64,000 nt of DNA from Methylomonas fluvii (GCF_014850975.1 NZ_JACXST010000003.1:372001-436000); one strand, 5' to 3'; counted from the first letter of the stretch, positions 8,457 through 18,463 are shown. The notes: a model not told the origin generated them from the sequence alone. A program made the numbers and translations.

Positions 8457-9467
8457 ATGCATAACGTCACGTTGATTAAAGGTGATGGTATTGGCCCTTC
8501 GATCATGGACGCCGCGGTAGCGGTGATCAACGCTTCGGGTGCGAAAATTCATTGGCATGAGGCGGACGCCGGCATGTCGGCGTATGAAAGAACCGGCACG
8601 CCGCTGCCGGATGCGACGATGGAATCTATCGCCCAGACTCGAGTGGCGTTCAAAGGACCGTTGACCACGATGGTGGGCGAGGGTTTTAGAAGTATCAACG
8701 TGGAACTGCGCAAACAATACGATCTTTATGCCAACGTGCGGCCGGCGAAAAGCTGGAAGGGTGTAAAAACCCGTTACGACGACGTCGATATTGTCATCGT
8801 GCGCGAGAACACCGAAGGCCTTTATGTCGGTTTGGAGCATTATCTAACCCCGGCTAAGGACATCGCCGAAAGCTTGGCCGTGGTCACCAAGGCCGGTTCC
8901 GAGCGCATCGTGGAATATGCATTTAAATATGCTATCGATAACAATCGTAAGAAAGTGACGGTTTGTCATAAAGCCAATATTTTGAAATACACCCAGGGCT
9001 TGTTCCTCAGAGCGGCGCGGGAAGTAGCGGCCAAATATCCGGATATTGAGTTCGACGAAAAAATCGTTGATGCCGCCTGTATGCACATGGTCATGAAGCC
9101 GGAACAATTTGACGTTGTCGTTACTACCAATATGTTTGGTGACATTTTGTCGGATTTGACTGCGGGTTTGGTAGGCGGCTTGGGCTTGATCCCTGGTGCG
9201 AACATAGGTGCCGACGCCGCGCTGTTCGAAGCGGTACATGGCAGTGCGCCGGACATCGTCGGCAAAAATATTGCCAACCCCACGGCGGTGATGATGGGCG
9301 GCGTGATGATGCTGAATCATTTGGGCGAACACGAAGCGGCTGCCCGGATGCTGAACGCGATTGAAAAAGTCGTGAACGGCGGTGTCTATGTCACCCCGGA
9401 TTTGAACCCGGACACCAAATACGGCACCCAGGAAATGGGTCAAGCCATCGTCGATGCGATGGAGTGA
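8457..9467 (+). CDS. icd: Isocitrate dehydrogenase, small NAD-type
   Basis: The enzyme oxidatively decarboxylates isocitrate to 2-oxoglutarate in the TCA cycle. The 336-residue product belongs to the isocitrate/isopropylmalate dehydrogenase family: GDGIGP at the N-terminus, substrate-binding Arg residues in the segment LRKQYDLYANVRP, RENTEGLYVG, the metal-binding TTNMFGDILSDL and the cofactor loop HGSAPDIVGKNIANPTA. The short length and sequence match the NAD-linked type, but cofactor choice is inferred. The start at 8457 is chosen over the ATG at 8453, which meets a stop after three codons; AGGAG sits six bases before 8457. It lies upstream of a Uma2 gene and acnB, so two successive TCA enzymes are encoded together. 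Confidence 0.92.
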   Translation: MHNVTLIKGDGIGPSIMDAAVAVINASGAKIHWHEADAGMSAYERTGTPLPDATMESIAQTRVAFKGPLTTMVGEGFRSINVELRKQYDLYANVRPAKSWKGVKTRYDDVDIVIVRENTEGLYVGLEHYLTPAKDIAESLAVVTKAGSERIVEYAFKYAIDNNRKKVTVCHKANILKYTQGLFLRAAREVAAKYPDIEFDEKIVDAACMHMVMKPEQFDVVVTTNMFGDILSDLTAGLVGGLGLIPGANIGADAALFEAVHGSAPDIVGKNIANPTAVMMGGVMMLNHLGEHEAAARMLNAIEKVVNGGVYVTPDLNPDTKYGTQEMGQAIVDAME

Positions 9468-9489
9468 TTAAGTAGCGGCGGAGGCGGTT

Positions 9490-10104
9490 ATGAGTGCGCA
9501 ACCTAGATTCGATAAGCCCTGGATGTCTGTTGAGGATTATCTGGCGGCGGAATTGCTCAGCGACATAAAGCACGAGTATGACGACGGTGAGTTGGTGGTC
9601 ATGTCCGGCGCTAGTAAAAATCATGAGCGCATCAAGATGAGTTTGGCTCGACTGTTGGGTAATCATTTACAAGGCAAGCCTTGTGAACCCTTCAGTTCCG
9701 ATGTCAAAGTCAAGATCGGCCAGTATCTGTTCTACCCCGATGCGATGGTGGTTTGCGAAGATACCTCGACCCACGACTATTATGCCGAAGCGCCAGTCTT
9801 GATCGTCGAAGTGCTGTCCAAATCCACCCGCCGCCGCGACGAAACCATCAAACGCCGCCTGTACCAAACCATTCCCAGCTTGCTGGAATATGTGCTGATC
9901 GAGCAGGACATCGTCGATGTTGAAGTCTGCCGGCGTAGCGAAGGCTGGGTCTCCAATCATTACTTTCTCGGCGATCAAGCGCGCTTCGAATCGGTGGATT
10001 TAACGCTGGACGTTGCCGATATTTATCAACGGGTTGATAACGACGACATGCGCACTTTTAACGTCGAACAAACCGCCGTAGACCAAGCGTCCCAAGTCCA
10101 ATAA
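9490..10104 (+). CDS. Uma2 family (DUF820) PD-(D/E)XK nuclease-like protein
   Basis: A 204-residue protein with the Uma2/DUF820 fold pattern: SVEDYLAAE at the N-terminus, KHEYDDGELVVMSG, FYPDAMVVCED (active-site Asp) and APVLIVEVLSKSTRRRDETIKRRLY (Glu and Lys of the nuclease-like core). The family is widespread in cyanobacteria and gammaproteobacteria and is predicted to be nuclease-like, but its biological role is not established. It sits 22 bases after icd and 18 bases before acnB, so it is probably co-transcribed with these TCA genes despite having no obvious link to them. It may have been inserted into an icd-acnB unit. Confidence 0.85.
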   Translation: MSAQPRFDKPWMSVEDYLAAELLSDIKHEYDDGELVVMSGASKNHERIKMSLARLLGNHLQGKPCEPFSSDVKVKIGQYLFYPDAMVVCEDTSTHDYYAEAPVLIVEVLSKSTRRRDETIKRRLYQTIPSLLEYVLIEQDIVDVEVCRRSEGWVSNHYFLGDQARFESVDLTLDVADIYQRVDNDDMRTFNVEQTAVDQASQVQ

Positions 10105-10122
10105 TTTTTACCGGAAATCATC

Positions 10123-12681
10123 ATGCTAGAACAATACCGAAAACACGTCGCCGAACGCGCTGCCGAAGGCATCGTTCCCAAACCACTGGACGCCGAACAA
10201 GTTGCCGCGCTGGTTGAATTATTAAAACAGCCGCCTGCCGGCGAAGAAGCGTTTCTGTTGGATTTGTTGGAAAACCGCATTCCAGCCGGCGTCGACGAAG
10301 CTGCGTATGTCAAAGCCGGTTTTTTGACTGCGGTTGCCAAAGGCGAGGCGACATCACCCTTGCTGACCCCGGAAAAAGCCACCGAATTGCTCGGCACGAT
10401 GCTCGGTGGTTACAACGTCGCGCCGTTGATCGAATTGCTGGATAACGCCGCATTGGCGCCGATTGCCGCGAAAGCGCTGTCGCAAATTTTGCTGATCTTC
10501 GATGCCTTCCACGATGTGCAGGAGAAAGCCGAAGCAGGCAACGCTTACGCCAAACAAGTTTTGCAATCCTGGGCCGATGCCGAATGGTTTACCGCTAAAC
10601 CGGAAGTGCCGGAAAAACTCACCGTGACGGTATTTAAAGTCACCGGCGAGACCAATACCGACGACCTGTCACCGGCACCGGATGCCTGGTCCAGACCGGA
10701 TATTCCCTTGCACGCCAAAGCGATGCTCAAGATGCCGCGCGACGGCATCACCAATGCAGAGCAGCAAATTACCGAACTGAAAGCCAAGGGCTTTCCGGTT
10801 GCCTATGTCGGCGATGTGGTGGGTACCGGCTCGTCGCGCAAATCCGCGACCAACTCGGTGCTGTGGTTCATGGGCGACGACATTCCGTTCATTCCCAATA
10901 AACGCGGCGGCGGTGTCTGTATCGGCGGCAAGATCGCGCCGATTTTCTTCAACACCATGGAAGATTCCGGCGCGCTGCCAATCGAATGCGACGTCACCGG
11001 CATGGCGATGGGCGATGTAATCGACATTTATCCTTACCAAGGTGTCGTCAAGCGCCACGGTACGGATGAAGTGATCTGCGAGTTTGCGTTAAAAACCGAA
11101 GTGATCTTCGATGAAGTCCGCGCCGGTGGCCGGATTCCGTTGATCATCGGCCGTGGCTTGACCGACCGTGCCCGGCAATTCTTGGGTTTGCCTGCTTCTA
11201 CGGTATTTCGCCGCTTGGGCGTGGCTCACGACAGCGGCAAAGGTTTTACTTTGGCGCAAAAAATCGTCGGCAGAGCTTGTGGTGTGGCTGGTGTCAGACC
11301 AGGAAGTTATTGCGAACCGAAAATGACCACCGTGGGTTCGCAAGATACCACTGGTCCTATGACCCGCGACGAACTGAAAGATCTGGCCTGCCTGGGCTTC
11401 TCGGCCGACTTGGTGATGCAATCCTTCTGCCACACTGCGGCTTATCCAAAGCCGGTGGACGTGCAAATGCAACACACGCTGCCGGACTTCATCATGACTC
11501 GTGGCGGTGTTTCCTTACGTCCGGGCGACGGCGTGATTCACTCCTGGCTGAACCGCATGCTGCTGCCGGACACGGTCGGCACCGGCGGAGACTCGCACAC
11601 CCGTTTCCCGATTGGTATTTCCTTTCCGGCCGGCTCAGGTTTGGTGGCATTTGCTGCTGCGACTGGTGTGATGCCGCTGGATATGCCGGAATCGGTATTG
11701 GTGCGCTTCAAAGGCCAGATGCAGCCCGGCATTACCTTGCGCGATTTGGTCAACGCGATTCCGTATGCGGCTCTAAAAAGCGGCTCGTTGACAGTAGCCA
11801 AACAAGGCAAGAAAAACGTGTTTTCCGGCCGGATTTTGGAGATTGAGGGGTTGCCGGATTTGAAAGTCGAACAAGCGTTCGAGTTGTCCGACGCCTCGGC
11901 CGAACGCTCGGCCGGCGGTTGCACCATCAAACTCAACGAAGCGCCGATTCGCGAGTATCTGAATTCCAATATCACCTTGCTGAAATGGATGATTGCCGAA
12001 GGCTACGGCGATGCCCGTACCATCCAACGCCGCATCAAAGCCATGCAAGATTGGCTGGCCAATCCGGTTTTGATGGAAGCGGATAAAGATGCCGAATACG
12101 CGGAAATTATTGAAATTGATCTGAATGAAATCACCGAACCCTTGTTGGCTTGCCCGAACGATCCGGATGACATCAAACCATTGTCGGAAGTGGCGGGCAC
12201 CAAGATCGACGAAGTCTTCATCGGTTCCTGCATGACCAACATCGGCCACTTCCGCGCTGCCGGCAAATTACTGGACAAAGCCGGTGCCTTGCCGACACGT
12301 TTGTGGGTAGCACCACCGACCAAAATGGACCAAAACCAATTGATCGAAGAAGGCTACTACGGCACCTTCGGCAAAGTCGGTGCGCGTACTGAAATGCCGG
12401 GCTGCTCCTTGTGCATGGGCAACCAGGCGCGTGTGGCGGAAGGCGCGACGGTGGTGTCAACGTCGACTCGTAATTTTCCTAACCGTTTGGGCAATGGTGC
12501 GAATGTCTATCTGTCCTCGGCGGAATTGGCGGCAGTCTGTTCGCTGTTAGGCAAGATTCCGACGGTTGCCGAGTATATGCAATATGCCGCCAGCATCGAA
12601 CAGACCAGCGCGGATACCTACCGTTATCTTAACTTCGATCAAATTGACAGTTATCAGAGTAAGGCCAAGGAAGTTGCTTAG
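10123..12681 (+). CDS. acnB: Aconitate hydratase B
   Basis: Catalyses citrate-isocitrate interconversion with a [4Fe-4S] cluster. At 852 residues it is close to E. coli AcnB (865). The domain order is that of AcnB: an N-terminal HEAT-like helical domain (about 1-155), a swivel domain (about 160-370), then the catalytic core. Cluster ligands are visible as Cys703 in GSCMTNIGH and Cys761/Cys764 in GCSLCMGN. It is the last gene of the icd-Uma2-acnB group and is followed by a strong hairpin. AcnB in other bacteria also binds RNA when the cluster is lost; the N-terminal domain needed for that is present, but such activity here is only an inference. Confidence 0.96.
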   Translation: MLEQYRKHVAERAAEGIVPKPLDAEQVAALVELLKQPPAGEEAFLLDLLENRIPAGVDEAAYVKAGFLTAVAKGEATSPLLTPEKATELLGTMLGGYNVAPLIELLDNAALAPIAAKALSQILLIFDAFHDVQEKAEAGNAYAKQVLQSWADAEWFTAKPEVPEKLTVTVFKVTGETNTDDLSPAPDAWSRPDIPLHAKAMLKMPRDGITNAEQQITELKAKGFPVAYVGDVVGTGSSRKSATNSVLWFMGDDIPFIPNKRGGGVCIGGKIAPIFFNTMEDSGALPIECDVTGMAMGDVIDIYPYQGVVKRHGTDEVICEFALKTEVIFDEVRAGGRIPLIIGRGLTDRARQFLGLPASTVFRRLGVAHDSGKGFTLAQKIVGRACGVAGVRPGSYCEPKMTTVGSQDTTGPMTRDELKDLACLGFSADLVMQSFCHTAAYPKPVDVQMQHTLPDFIMTRGGVSLRPGDGVIHSWLNRMLLPDTVGTGGDSHTRFPIGISFPAGSGLVAFAAATGVMPLDMPESVLVRFKGQMQPGITLRDLVNAIPYAALKSGSLTVAKQGKKNVFSGRILEIEGLPDLKVEQAFELSDASAERSAGGCTIKLNEAPIREYLNSNITLLKWMIAEGYGDARTIQRRIKAMQDWLANPVLMEADKDAEYAEIIEIDLNEITEPLLACPNDPDDIKPLSEVAGTKIDEVFIGSCMTNIGHFRAAGKLLDKAGALPTRLWVAPPTKMDQNQLIEEGYYGTFGKVGARTEMPGCSLCMGNQARVAEGATVVSTSTRNFPNRLGNGANVYLSSAELAAVCSLLGKIPTVAEYMQYAASIEQTSADTYRYLNFDQIDSYQSKAKEVA

Positions 12682-12713
12682 CCCAGCGGATTTTGGGCGT
12701 CTTGCCTCAGCAG

Positions 12714-12747
12714 GCGCGGTAACCCAGTTTTAGCTGGGCTACCGCGC
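12714..12747. terminator. Strong hairpin after acnB
   Basis: An imperfect inverted repeat with outer arms GCGCGGTA and TACCGCGC and an inner CCCAG/CTGGG pair lies 33 bases after the acnB stop and before a convergent gene. It lacks a T-run, so it may be a REP-like stabilising hairpin rather than a classic terminator. Confidence 0.5.
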
Positions 12748-12807
12748 TGCACCAGGTGGGAAGATATTTAAGTATCCGGCGCGGAAGTGGTAAGCAATGA
12801 AATAAAC

Positions 12808-13320
12808 TTACAGGCTATCGATAATCTCCAGGCAGCGCTGAAAAGCACTACGGACGATGAAGAAGGTCATTGCAAGCGGGTAAGATAAATAGTGCTCCGG
12901 TAGTGCCAAACAAATCAGCACCAATACCGCAACGGCGCAGGAATCGAAGCGGGCCAAATATTTTTGCATATAACGCAAGGATTCTTGGGATTCCCAATCA
13001 AACTGCGGACTTTTGTTGATTAAACCCAGCAGCATCCAACTGCTGAGCAAAGCAAAATAAACTGGAAACACGCTGAATTGCGGTGAGCCGTCGCTGAATT
13101 GCGGACTCCAGTAACCGTACCAAGTCCATAAGCCTGCGGAGGCAAAACCATCGTGCCATATTTTGCTGGGTACTAATTTCAAACAACCGCCCAACAAAAA
13201 GAGTACCGCAAGGCATGCTCCCGCACCCCATACGGCCTCTATATTCAGTAAGGGTAAAAATGCATTTTGGGTCAGGGTTAAGGGACTTAACATTAGACAG
13301 CAGACGATGAAAATAGGCAT
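12808..13320 (-). CDS. Hypothetical membrane protein (170 aa)
   Basis: The product has about five hydrophobic segments, near residues 3-20, 31-46, 80-100, 115-130 and 134-150, and short loops. A repeated element (SPQFSDGSPQFSVFP, with a later SPQFDW) is seen in the middle. I do not recognise the family. It stands alone between acnB (convergent) and a non-coding stretch. No function is proposed. Confidence 0.5.
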   Translation of the reverse strand: MPIFIVCCLMLSPLTLTQNAFLPLLNIEAVWGAGACLAVLFLLGGCLKLVPSKIWHDGFASAGLWTWYGYWSPQFSDGSPQFSVFPVYFALLSSWMLLGLINKSPQFDWESQESLRYMQKYLARFDSCAVAVLVLICLALPEHYLSYPLAMTFFIVRSAFQRCLEIIDSL

Positions 13321-13673
13321 GGTAGTAACAATGGCTTTTGAAGTTTTACACAGTCTGCCCTAAGCTCGACGGAATATGGCGGCATTACCTGGCTCGAAAA
13401 GTCCTGACCCTCTCATGCGGGCTCAGACTGGAGTCACGATATTTGCAAGCGCCTGGCCTTATCCGTTTAAGATATAAGGGCTGTCCTTACGTTGCGAATT
13501 TTTTGATTGTGACGTGCTTCTATACCGAGCGTCAATCACATAAAAATTGAGTTATTTCAGCTACCGAAAGCTTATTGCATATATCCCTAGTTAAAGCATT
13601 TATTAGCGCCTTGTTAATTGTTAGCCGTTGTTACACGCCAGGCAATCGGTAACGGCCTAGATTCACTCAATTT
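13321..13673. other. Intergenic stretch, no gene seen
   Basis: About 350 bases without a convincing gene. A 70-codon plus-strand frame at 13338-13550 has no ribosome-binding site or recognisable domain. It may contain the promoter of the minus-strand membrane protein at 12808-13320. Confidence 0.35.
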
Positions 13674-14096
13674 TCAATTGATTAAATGCGGCTGCAAAGC
13701 GGAGCGGAGCTGGGTGATTCTTTGTTCGGCCTGGTCACCGGCATAGGGTAGGCTGGCGAACTTTCCCCATACCGGCGCCGGCCAGGCTTTATCGGTTTGA
13801 TAGCGCACCACATGGTGCAGATGCAATTGCGGGACGAGATTGCCGATTGCGGCAATATTGAGTTTGTCGGGGCGATAAATACTCGCAAGTGCCTCGGCAA
13901 GTAGGCAAGACTCGGCTTGCAGAGCCTGTCTATCCGCCTGTCCAAGCTGATAAATTTCTCTGATATTGTGGCGCCTGGGCACCAGGATGAACCACGGGTA
14001 TTGACTATCGTTCATCATTAACAATTCCGTTAGCGCAAAGCTCCCTACGTTAAAGCAATCTTGCGCTAGTTGTTGATGAAGTACGAAATCGGGCAT
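13674..14096 (-). CDS. HIT-domain protein
   Basis: A 140-residue histidine-triad protein. The family hydrolyses or transfers nucleotides through a His-containing active site. The motif is seen as VPQLHLHHVVRYQTD, a variant of the HxHxH pattern, and the conserved stretch MMNDSQYPWFILVPRRHNIREI precedes it. The C-terminal PAPVWG is typical of the small HIT proteins that lack further domains. It lies 67 bases downstream of mepA on the same strand. The substrate is unknown. Confidence 0.85.
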   Translation of the reverse strand: MPDFVLHQQLAQDCFNVGSFALTELLMMNDSQYPWFILVPRRHNIREIYQLGQADRQALQAESCLLAEALASIYRPDKLNIAAIGNLVPQLHLHHVVRYQTDKAWPAPVWGKFASLPYAGDQAEQRITQLRSALQPHLIN

Positions 14097-14163
14097 GGTT
14101 ATCTCAAATGACGAATAAAATATTTAGCTGACTGATTCTGTAAAAGCCGACGTGCCAAAACCA

Positions 14164-15021
14164 TCAGGGGCGACGCAACAGCTGCTCGCACAATGCCGGT
14201 AACGGCGGTGGTGGTAGCGGCACGCTTTTCGATGGGGCTTTGGCTTCCGCGGAAAACCACCAGGCCAAACTGGCGTCGCAACCGTCGCCGGCAGGCAATG
14301 ATTCTTGCGAGTCGCAATGCGGACTATGGGCTGGGCATTTCAAGCGCACATGAAAATGATCGTCGTGTTTCCACCATGGGCGAATCTTGCGCAACCATTC
14401 GCCGGCGCCGGGGCTTTTAGTGGTGCACAATTCTTGTTTGATGCTAGGGTTAACAAAAATCCTGTCGACCTCGGGCTGGCGTGCGGCGGCTTCCAGTACC
14501 TTTGCCAGGTCCGGCGACCAATGTCGATAATCGATAGTATCGTTTTGCATGTTCACGACCGACGGTGCACTCCAGGTTTCACGTTCGTTGGCGCTTAGCG
14601 GCCGATTGCTGGCTTGTTCCGATAATAAAAACCATATATCCACATCCAAGCCTGACTGATGGCTGCGATGTCCGCTTAAAGTGGGGCCGCCGCGTGGTTG
14701 GCCTAAATCGCCGATCAACAACGAACCCAATTTATGCTCGGCGCTGAACTGGCCTAGATGCTGGATAAAACCGATTAGATTAGGGTGTCCGTAATAGCGG
14801 TGGCGTGACAAGCGCATCACCTGATAGCCCTGGCCGTCCAGGGGCAGGGTGGCCGCGCCGCTGATGCAGCCGCTGGTATAGGTGCCTATGCTTTCGCTGG
14901 GTTCCTGGGTCGGTGTGGTAATTTTTGCCCAGTCTTGAGCCGTTGAACCGGCCTTAACCTCGTAGCTGACGCTAAACGCGGCAACGCTTAATAATATAGT
15001 CGATAGGGCAGCAAATCGCAT
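14164..15021 (-). CDS. mepA: Penicillin-insensitive murein endopeptidase MepA
   Basis: A periplasmic zinc metallopeptidase that cuts D-alanyl-meso-diaminopimelate cross-links in peptidoglycan. The 285-residue product starts with a Sec signal peptide (hydrophobic to about residue 24, then KAGST). The zinc-binding pattern of the LAS superfamily is visible: RGGPTLSGHRSHQSGLDVDIWF gives His and Asp ligands, and DDHFHVRLKCP gives the later His. Cysteines in the C-terminal half (LKCP, HCDS, GCDAS) match the family's disulphide-bonded form. The gene is followed by the HIT gene and preceded by an acyltransferase gene on the same strand. Confidence 0.93.
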   Translation of the reverse strand: MRFAALSTILLSVAAFSVSYEVKAGSTAQDWAKITTPTQEPSESIGTYTSGCISGAATLPLDGQGYQVMRLSRHRYYGHPNLIGFIQHLGQFSAEHKLGSLLIGDLGQPRGGPTLSGHRSHQSGLDVDIWFLLSEQASNRPLSANERETWSAPSVVNMQNDTIDYRHWSPDLAKVLEAAARQPEVDRIFVNPSIKQELCTTKSPGAGEWLRKIRPWWKHDDHFHVRLKCPAHSPHCDSQESLPAGDGCDASLAWWFSAEAKAPSKSVPLPPPPLPALCEQLLRRP

Positions 15022-15057
15022 GATGAAGTAGCTAGGAAATGGAATGATTAGTTGGGA

Positions 15058-16194
15058 TTATAGCGTTGGCTTGCCGATGCTTGCTATGGCATCGGTCACT
15101 CGCCGCCCCAAACTCATGCTGGGGATTTCCAGCCAATGATAAAACAACAAAGAAACCCCTTGTACGCAGACGATGGTGATAAGCCAGCCGCCAAACCAAA
15201 GTGCCAGCCGATTCTCGGTAAACCCTTCCAAAAATTTTAAAACAAGTGGCGTTAGACAAATCAGAATCGCCATGTGGCTGAGATAGGCACTGTAAGACAC
15301 TTTGCCGATTTGCCTCAACACCGGTTGCGACAGCAAGCGTTGTGCATCGTTGGAGCCCAGTACGAACATCAAAATCAAGCCGGCACCCAGGCCAGAACCC
15401 AGCCAGACTGCGGTATCGCCAAATATATCGGACGGTACAAAAGTGCCGCAGGTATAAAACGCTAAGCCGGTCAATAGCAACAAACGCCGTTGCCAGCGGC
15501 GGCCGGATAAGTAATGGGTCAGATCGGTATAGTGTCTGGCAATGGTCATGCCCAATAGAAAATGCAGCAAGAAAATCGATACACCTAACAAGCTGGTCGC
15601 CAGTAAGCCAAAAAATACCAGCCAAGAACTGCCGCGTCCGGCCAGCAATAAGCCTACCGGCAGCAGCAAAGACAAGACCAATTCGATACTTAAAGTCCAA
15701 GCTTGCGGCAGTAGTACGATTAACGCGGGCAATTTCAATAAAAAACTCTCGCGTAGCATATCAGAGGGCGTTAACGGAAATTTATGCCACATGCCGGTTA
15801 TCCAGTCAGTCGCCGGCAGACTGGTCTTCAGTATCGCGCTGTCGAAGGTGTTCACAAACAGGCCGGCGCTGATCAGCAAAACCAGTAAATACGGCAGCCA
15901 GATTCGGAACATCCGATTGATCAAGAAGCGCGCCAAATGAAATTCGCTGAGATCGGGTATGTGCCCTGCACGAAAATAGCGTAAAGACAGCACCACGCCG
16001 CTGAGCACGAAAAACATCGATACCGCCGCAGAGCCGTCCCACCAAATGTGTAGCGGCGAGAAATCCAACCATTGCTGGCAAAGCGGGGTCTCGCAGGGTA
16101 GGCCATAGGCGATGACGAAATGTTCGCTGATAACGGCCAGGGCCGCTAGGCCGCGAATAGTGTCAAGGTAACTGATATGAGTTTTAGGCGCCAC
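15058..16194 (-). CDS. Acyltransferase family 3 membrane protein
   Basis: A 378-residue integral membrane O-acyltransferase. The N-terminal motif YLDTIRGLAALAVISEHF carries the conserved R and H of the family, and about ten transmembrane segments follow (for example SMFFVLSGVVLSLRYF and YLLVLLISAGLFV). Members transfer acetyl or other acyl groups to surface sugars, lipids or peptidoglycan. The gene is alone on its strand with no polysaccharide cluster nearby, so the acceptor cannot be named. The ATG at 16194 begins at the usual family start. Confidence 0.88.
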   Translation of the reverse strand: MAPKTHISYLDTIRGLAALAVISEHFVIAYGLPCETPLCQQWLDFSPLHIWWDGSAAVSMFFVLSGVVLSLRYFRAGHIPDLSEFHLARFLINRMFRIWLPYLLVLLISAGLFVNTFDSAILKTSLPATDWITGMWHKFPLTPSDMLRESFLLKLPALIVLLPQAWTLSIELVLSLLLPVGLLLAGRGSSWLVFFGLLATSLLGVSIFLLHFLLGMTIARHYTDLTHYLSGRRWQRRLLLLTGLAFYTCGTFVPSDIFGDTAVWLGSGLGAGLILMFVLGSNDAQRLLSQPVLRQIGKVSYSAYLSHMAILICLTPLVLKFLEGFTENRLALWFGGWLITIVCVQGVSLLFYHWLEIPSMSLGRRVTDAIASIGKPTL

Positions 16195-16350
16195 GAGCTG
16201 ATTTTATTAGAGTTGTAGGTAACGGCTGGCATAGGTATAGCAGGCTTTGGCCATTCGGCTAGGTAGACCTAATTCAGCGGACCCAGACGCCATACTGCCA
16301 ACTGGCGTTGTAATTCCCGAGACCGCGGAGATCAGGAAAGACCGTGTTGG

Positions 16351-16379
16351 GCGGAGTTTTACATCTGCAAAAACTCCGC
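16351..16379. terminator. Hairpin downstream of dbpA
   Basis: A 10-bp inverted repeat, GCGGAGTTTT and AAAACTCCGC separated by nine bases, lies 17 bases beyond the dbpA stop on the minus strand. The T-run is inside the stem, so termination is plausible but not canonical. Confidence 0.45.
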
Positions 16380-16395
16380 TGCTGGCTGTTTTAGC

Positions 16396-17784
16396 CTAAT
16401 GCCATTGTGACTTGCGCACGTTGAAATTGCGGCCTTTGATTTTTCCGGCCCGCAAGCAGGTCAAAGCCTTATCCGCACTGCCGCGTTTCACCGCAACATA
16501 AGCGTGTTTATCGAAAATGTCGATTTTGCCTACTTCGCTGCCGGCTATGCCATTTGCGCCGGTGAGTGCGCCCAAAATGTCGCCCGGTCGCATCTTGTCT
16601 TTGCGGCCACCGTCTATCCATAGCGTGACCATCGGTGGCTCGAAGCGGTGTTCGCTACTCAGTTTAAACGGGGCGATTTCGTCCCATTTCACGGAACCTG
16701 CCATATAGTCTTCTATAGCTTTCACGCGGTTTAATTCGGCTTCGCTTACCAAACTCAGCGCCAAACCTTTCGCGCCGGCCCGGCCGGTCCGACCTATCCT
16801 GTGTATGTAGACTTCCGGGTCCCAGGGCAATTCGTAATTGATCACCGCTTGCATATCTTTAATATCCAGGCCGCGCGCGGCAACATCAGTGGCAACCAGA
16901 ATCGAACAACTTTTATTGGCAAAGCGCACCAGCACTTGATCGCGGTCTTTTTGTTCCAGATCGCCGTGCAAGGCCTGTACGGAAAAGCCGCAATTGCTCA
17001 AGGTATCCGCTACGTCCTGGCATTCGCGCTTGGTGTTGCAAAATACCACCGTCGATTCCGGGCGATGATAAGCCAGCAAATAACCCAGCGCGTTCAGGCG
17101 CTTGGCTTTGTCTACCTGATGAAAACGTTGTTCGATAGGGTTGTCGTGATGGCTGGTTTCGACGCTGACAGACACCGGCTTGAATTGAAATTTCTGGCTC
17201 AAGGCGCGAATCGGCTCGGCGTAAGTCGCGGAGAACAGCAGCGTTTGCCGATGTGTCGGTGCATAGGAAATCACGTCGGAGATGATGTCGGCAAAACCCA
17301 TGTCCAGCATGCGGTCGGCCTCGTCCAGCACCAGCACTTTCAAATGATCGAGGCGCAAGCTGGCTTTTTGCAGGTGTTCCTGCAAACGGCCCGGCGTTCC
17401 CACCACTACATGCACGCCGTGTTCCAGTGAACTGCGTTGCGGGGCAAACGGTGTGCCGCCGCACAAGGCCAGCACTTTAATATTTTGCGTGAAGCGGGCT
17501 AATTGGCGGATTTCCTTGCAAACCTGATCGGCCAATTCGCGGGTAGGGCAAATCACCATGGCTTGCACTTTAAAACTGCTCAAATCCAGCCGCGACAACA
17601 AGCCAATGCCAAACGCCGCAGTCTTGCCGCTGCCGGTCTTGGCTTGGGCGATCACATCCTTGCCTTCCAGAATATGCGGCAGACTTTCGGCCTGGATCGG
17701 TGTCAGGTGGGTATAACCCAGCGATTCGATGTTTTCCAGCAGAGCGGGTTTTAAGGGCAGGGACGAAAATTCAGGTGTATTCAC
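16396..17784 (-). CDS. dbpA: ATP-dependent RNA helicase DbpA
   Basis: A DEAD-box helicase that remodels 23S rRNA during large-subunit assembly. Visible motifs are AQAKTGSGKT (motif I), CPTRELA, GTPGR, LDEADRML (DEAD), FSAT, ARGLDIKD and HRIGRTGRAG. The last 75 residues (PMVTLWIDGGRKDKMRPGDI to KSQWH) form the DbpA-specific RNA-binding domain that recognises rRNA hairpin 92. I take the GTG at 17784 as the start, giving 462 residues, close to E. coli DbpA (457). An upstream in-frame ATG would add 36 residues that do not look like the family. It is monocistronic. Confidence 0.92.
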   Translation of the reverse strand: MNTPEFSSLPLKPALLENIESLGYTHLTPIQAESLPHILEGKDVIAQAKTGSGKTAAFGIGLLSRLDLSSFKVQAMVICPTRELADQVCKEIRQLARFTQNIKVLALCGGTPFAPQRSSLEHGVHVVVGTPGRLQEHLQKASLRLDHLKVLVLDEADRMLDMGFADIISDVISYAPTHRQTLLFSATYAEPIRALSQKFQFKPVSVSVETSHHDNPIEQRFHQVDKAKRLNALGYLLAYHRPESTVVFCNTKRECQDVADTLSNCGFSVQALHGDLEQKDRDQVLVRFANKSCSILVATDVAARGLDIKDMQAVINYELPWDPEVYIHRIGRTGRAGAKGLALSLVSEAELNRVKAIEDYMAGSVKWDEIAPFKLSSEHRFEPPMVTLWIDGGRKDKMRPGDILGALTGANGIAGSEVGKIDIFDKHAYVAVKRGSADKALTCLRAGKIKGRNFNVRKSQWH

Positions 17785-17928
17785 AAAGGCTCTAATCGAT
17801 ATGATGCGGCGCGCTTGCCGACATGCGGGAGGCAATGATAACAGAGTTGCACTTTTGGTCCTCGCCGAATCAATAGGCTGCCAGGCTTGCAATTCGCGGC
17901 TGATTTTTATTAATCCGACCCTTAAATG

Positions 17929-17957
17929 CCGTTCGCCTTTATGTCCTTGAGGGTACT
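17929..17957. repeat. 29-bp dispersed repeat, copy 1
   Basis: This stretch, starting CCGTTCGCC and ending GAGGGTACT, is identical to 34576-34604. It is followed by GGGCTTCGACAAGCTTG, resembling the common GAGCTTGTCGAAG hairpin repeats. It lies between dbpA and the recombinase remnant. Confidence 0.6.
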
Positions 17958-18109
17958 AAGTTTATTGAAGTAAGCACCCACCTGGGCTTCGACAAGCTTG
18001 TATGGTAAAGCTTAAGAGAATCGGGGAGACTTTGGGTGTCGGGATGGAGGGACGTCGACTGGTATCTGCTAAGACAGACCTCGCTGACAATGTGGGTTTG
18101 TTTTTGGGA

Positions 18110-18463
18110 TTAGCGATTCAAAAAATTATCTACGACGACTGACAGTTTCGAAGCTCTTGATTGAGAAATTGGGGCAGTTATAGAGGAAGGTGTCGCTACT
18201 ACAGTACTGCACCCTGAAGTGAGCCATGTTTTTATCAGTTCTTCCCGCGTCAACGAGAATTGTTGATCTGACTTCAGGCTAAGCAAAAACGATTTGATGT
18301 TTGCTGAAAATTGCAGAGCTTTTGATTCTGCTTGATCTCTAATCTCAGTTTTGAGACTGATTGTGACGTGACTAAAGCTTAGTGAGTGTTTGTACTCAAG
18401 AGGTACGACAAAGCGAAAATAGTAGATGCTTCGTCTACGAAACAGATAGCGAATGCGTGTCAA
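18110..18463 (-). pseudogene. N-terminal remnant of a tyrosine recombinase (DUF6538 region)
   Basis: The 117-residue frame begins RYLFRRRSIYYFRFVVPLEY and continues with SLKTEIRDQAESKALQFSANIKSFL. This is the SAM-like/DUF6538 N-terminal pattern of phage and island integrases. The frame stops before the core-binding and catalytic domains, so the R-H-R-Y active site is absent. It starts 95 bases downstream of the 3' end of tRNA-Ser on the same strand, the usual position of an integrase whose element inserted at that tRNA. It is therefore read as a relic left after loss of a genomic island. Confidence 0.7.

Noticed and set aside
8844-9443. 199-residue minus-strand frame inside icd
   Set aside because: Shadow of the icd coding sequence; His-rich composition is typical of an antisense frame.
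17785-17892. 36-residue N-terminal extension of dbpA
   Set aside because: The extension does not resemble DbpA, and the GTG start at 17784 gives the usual family length.
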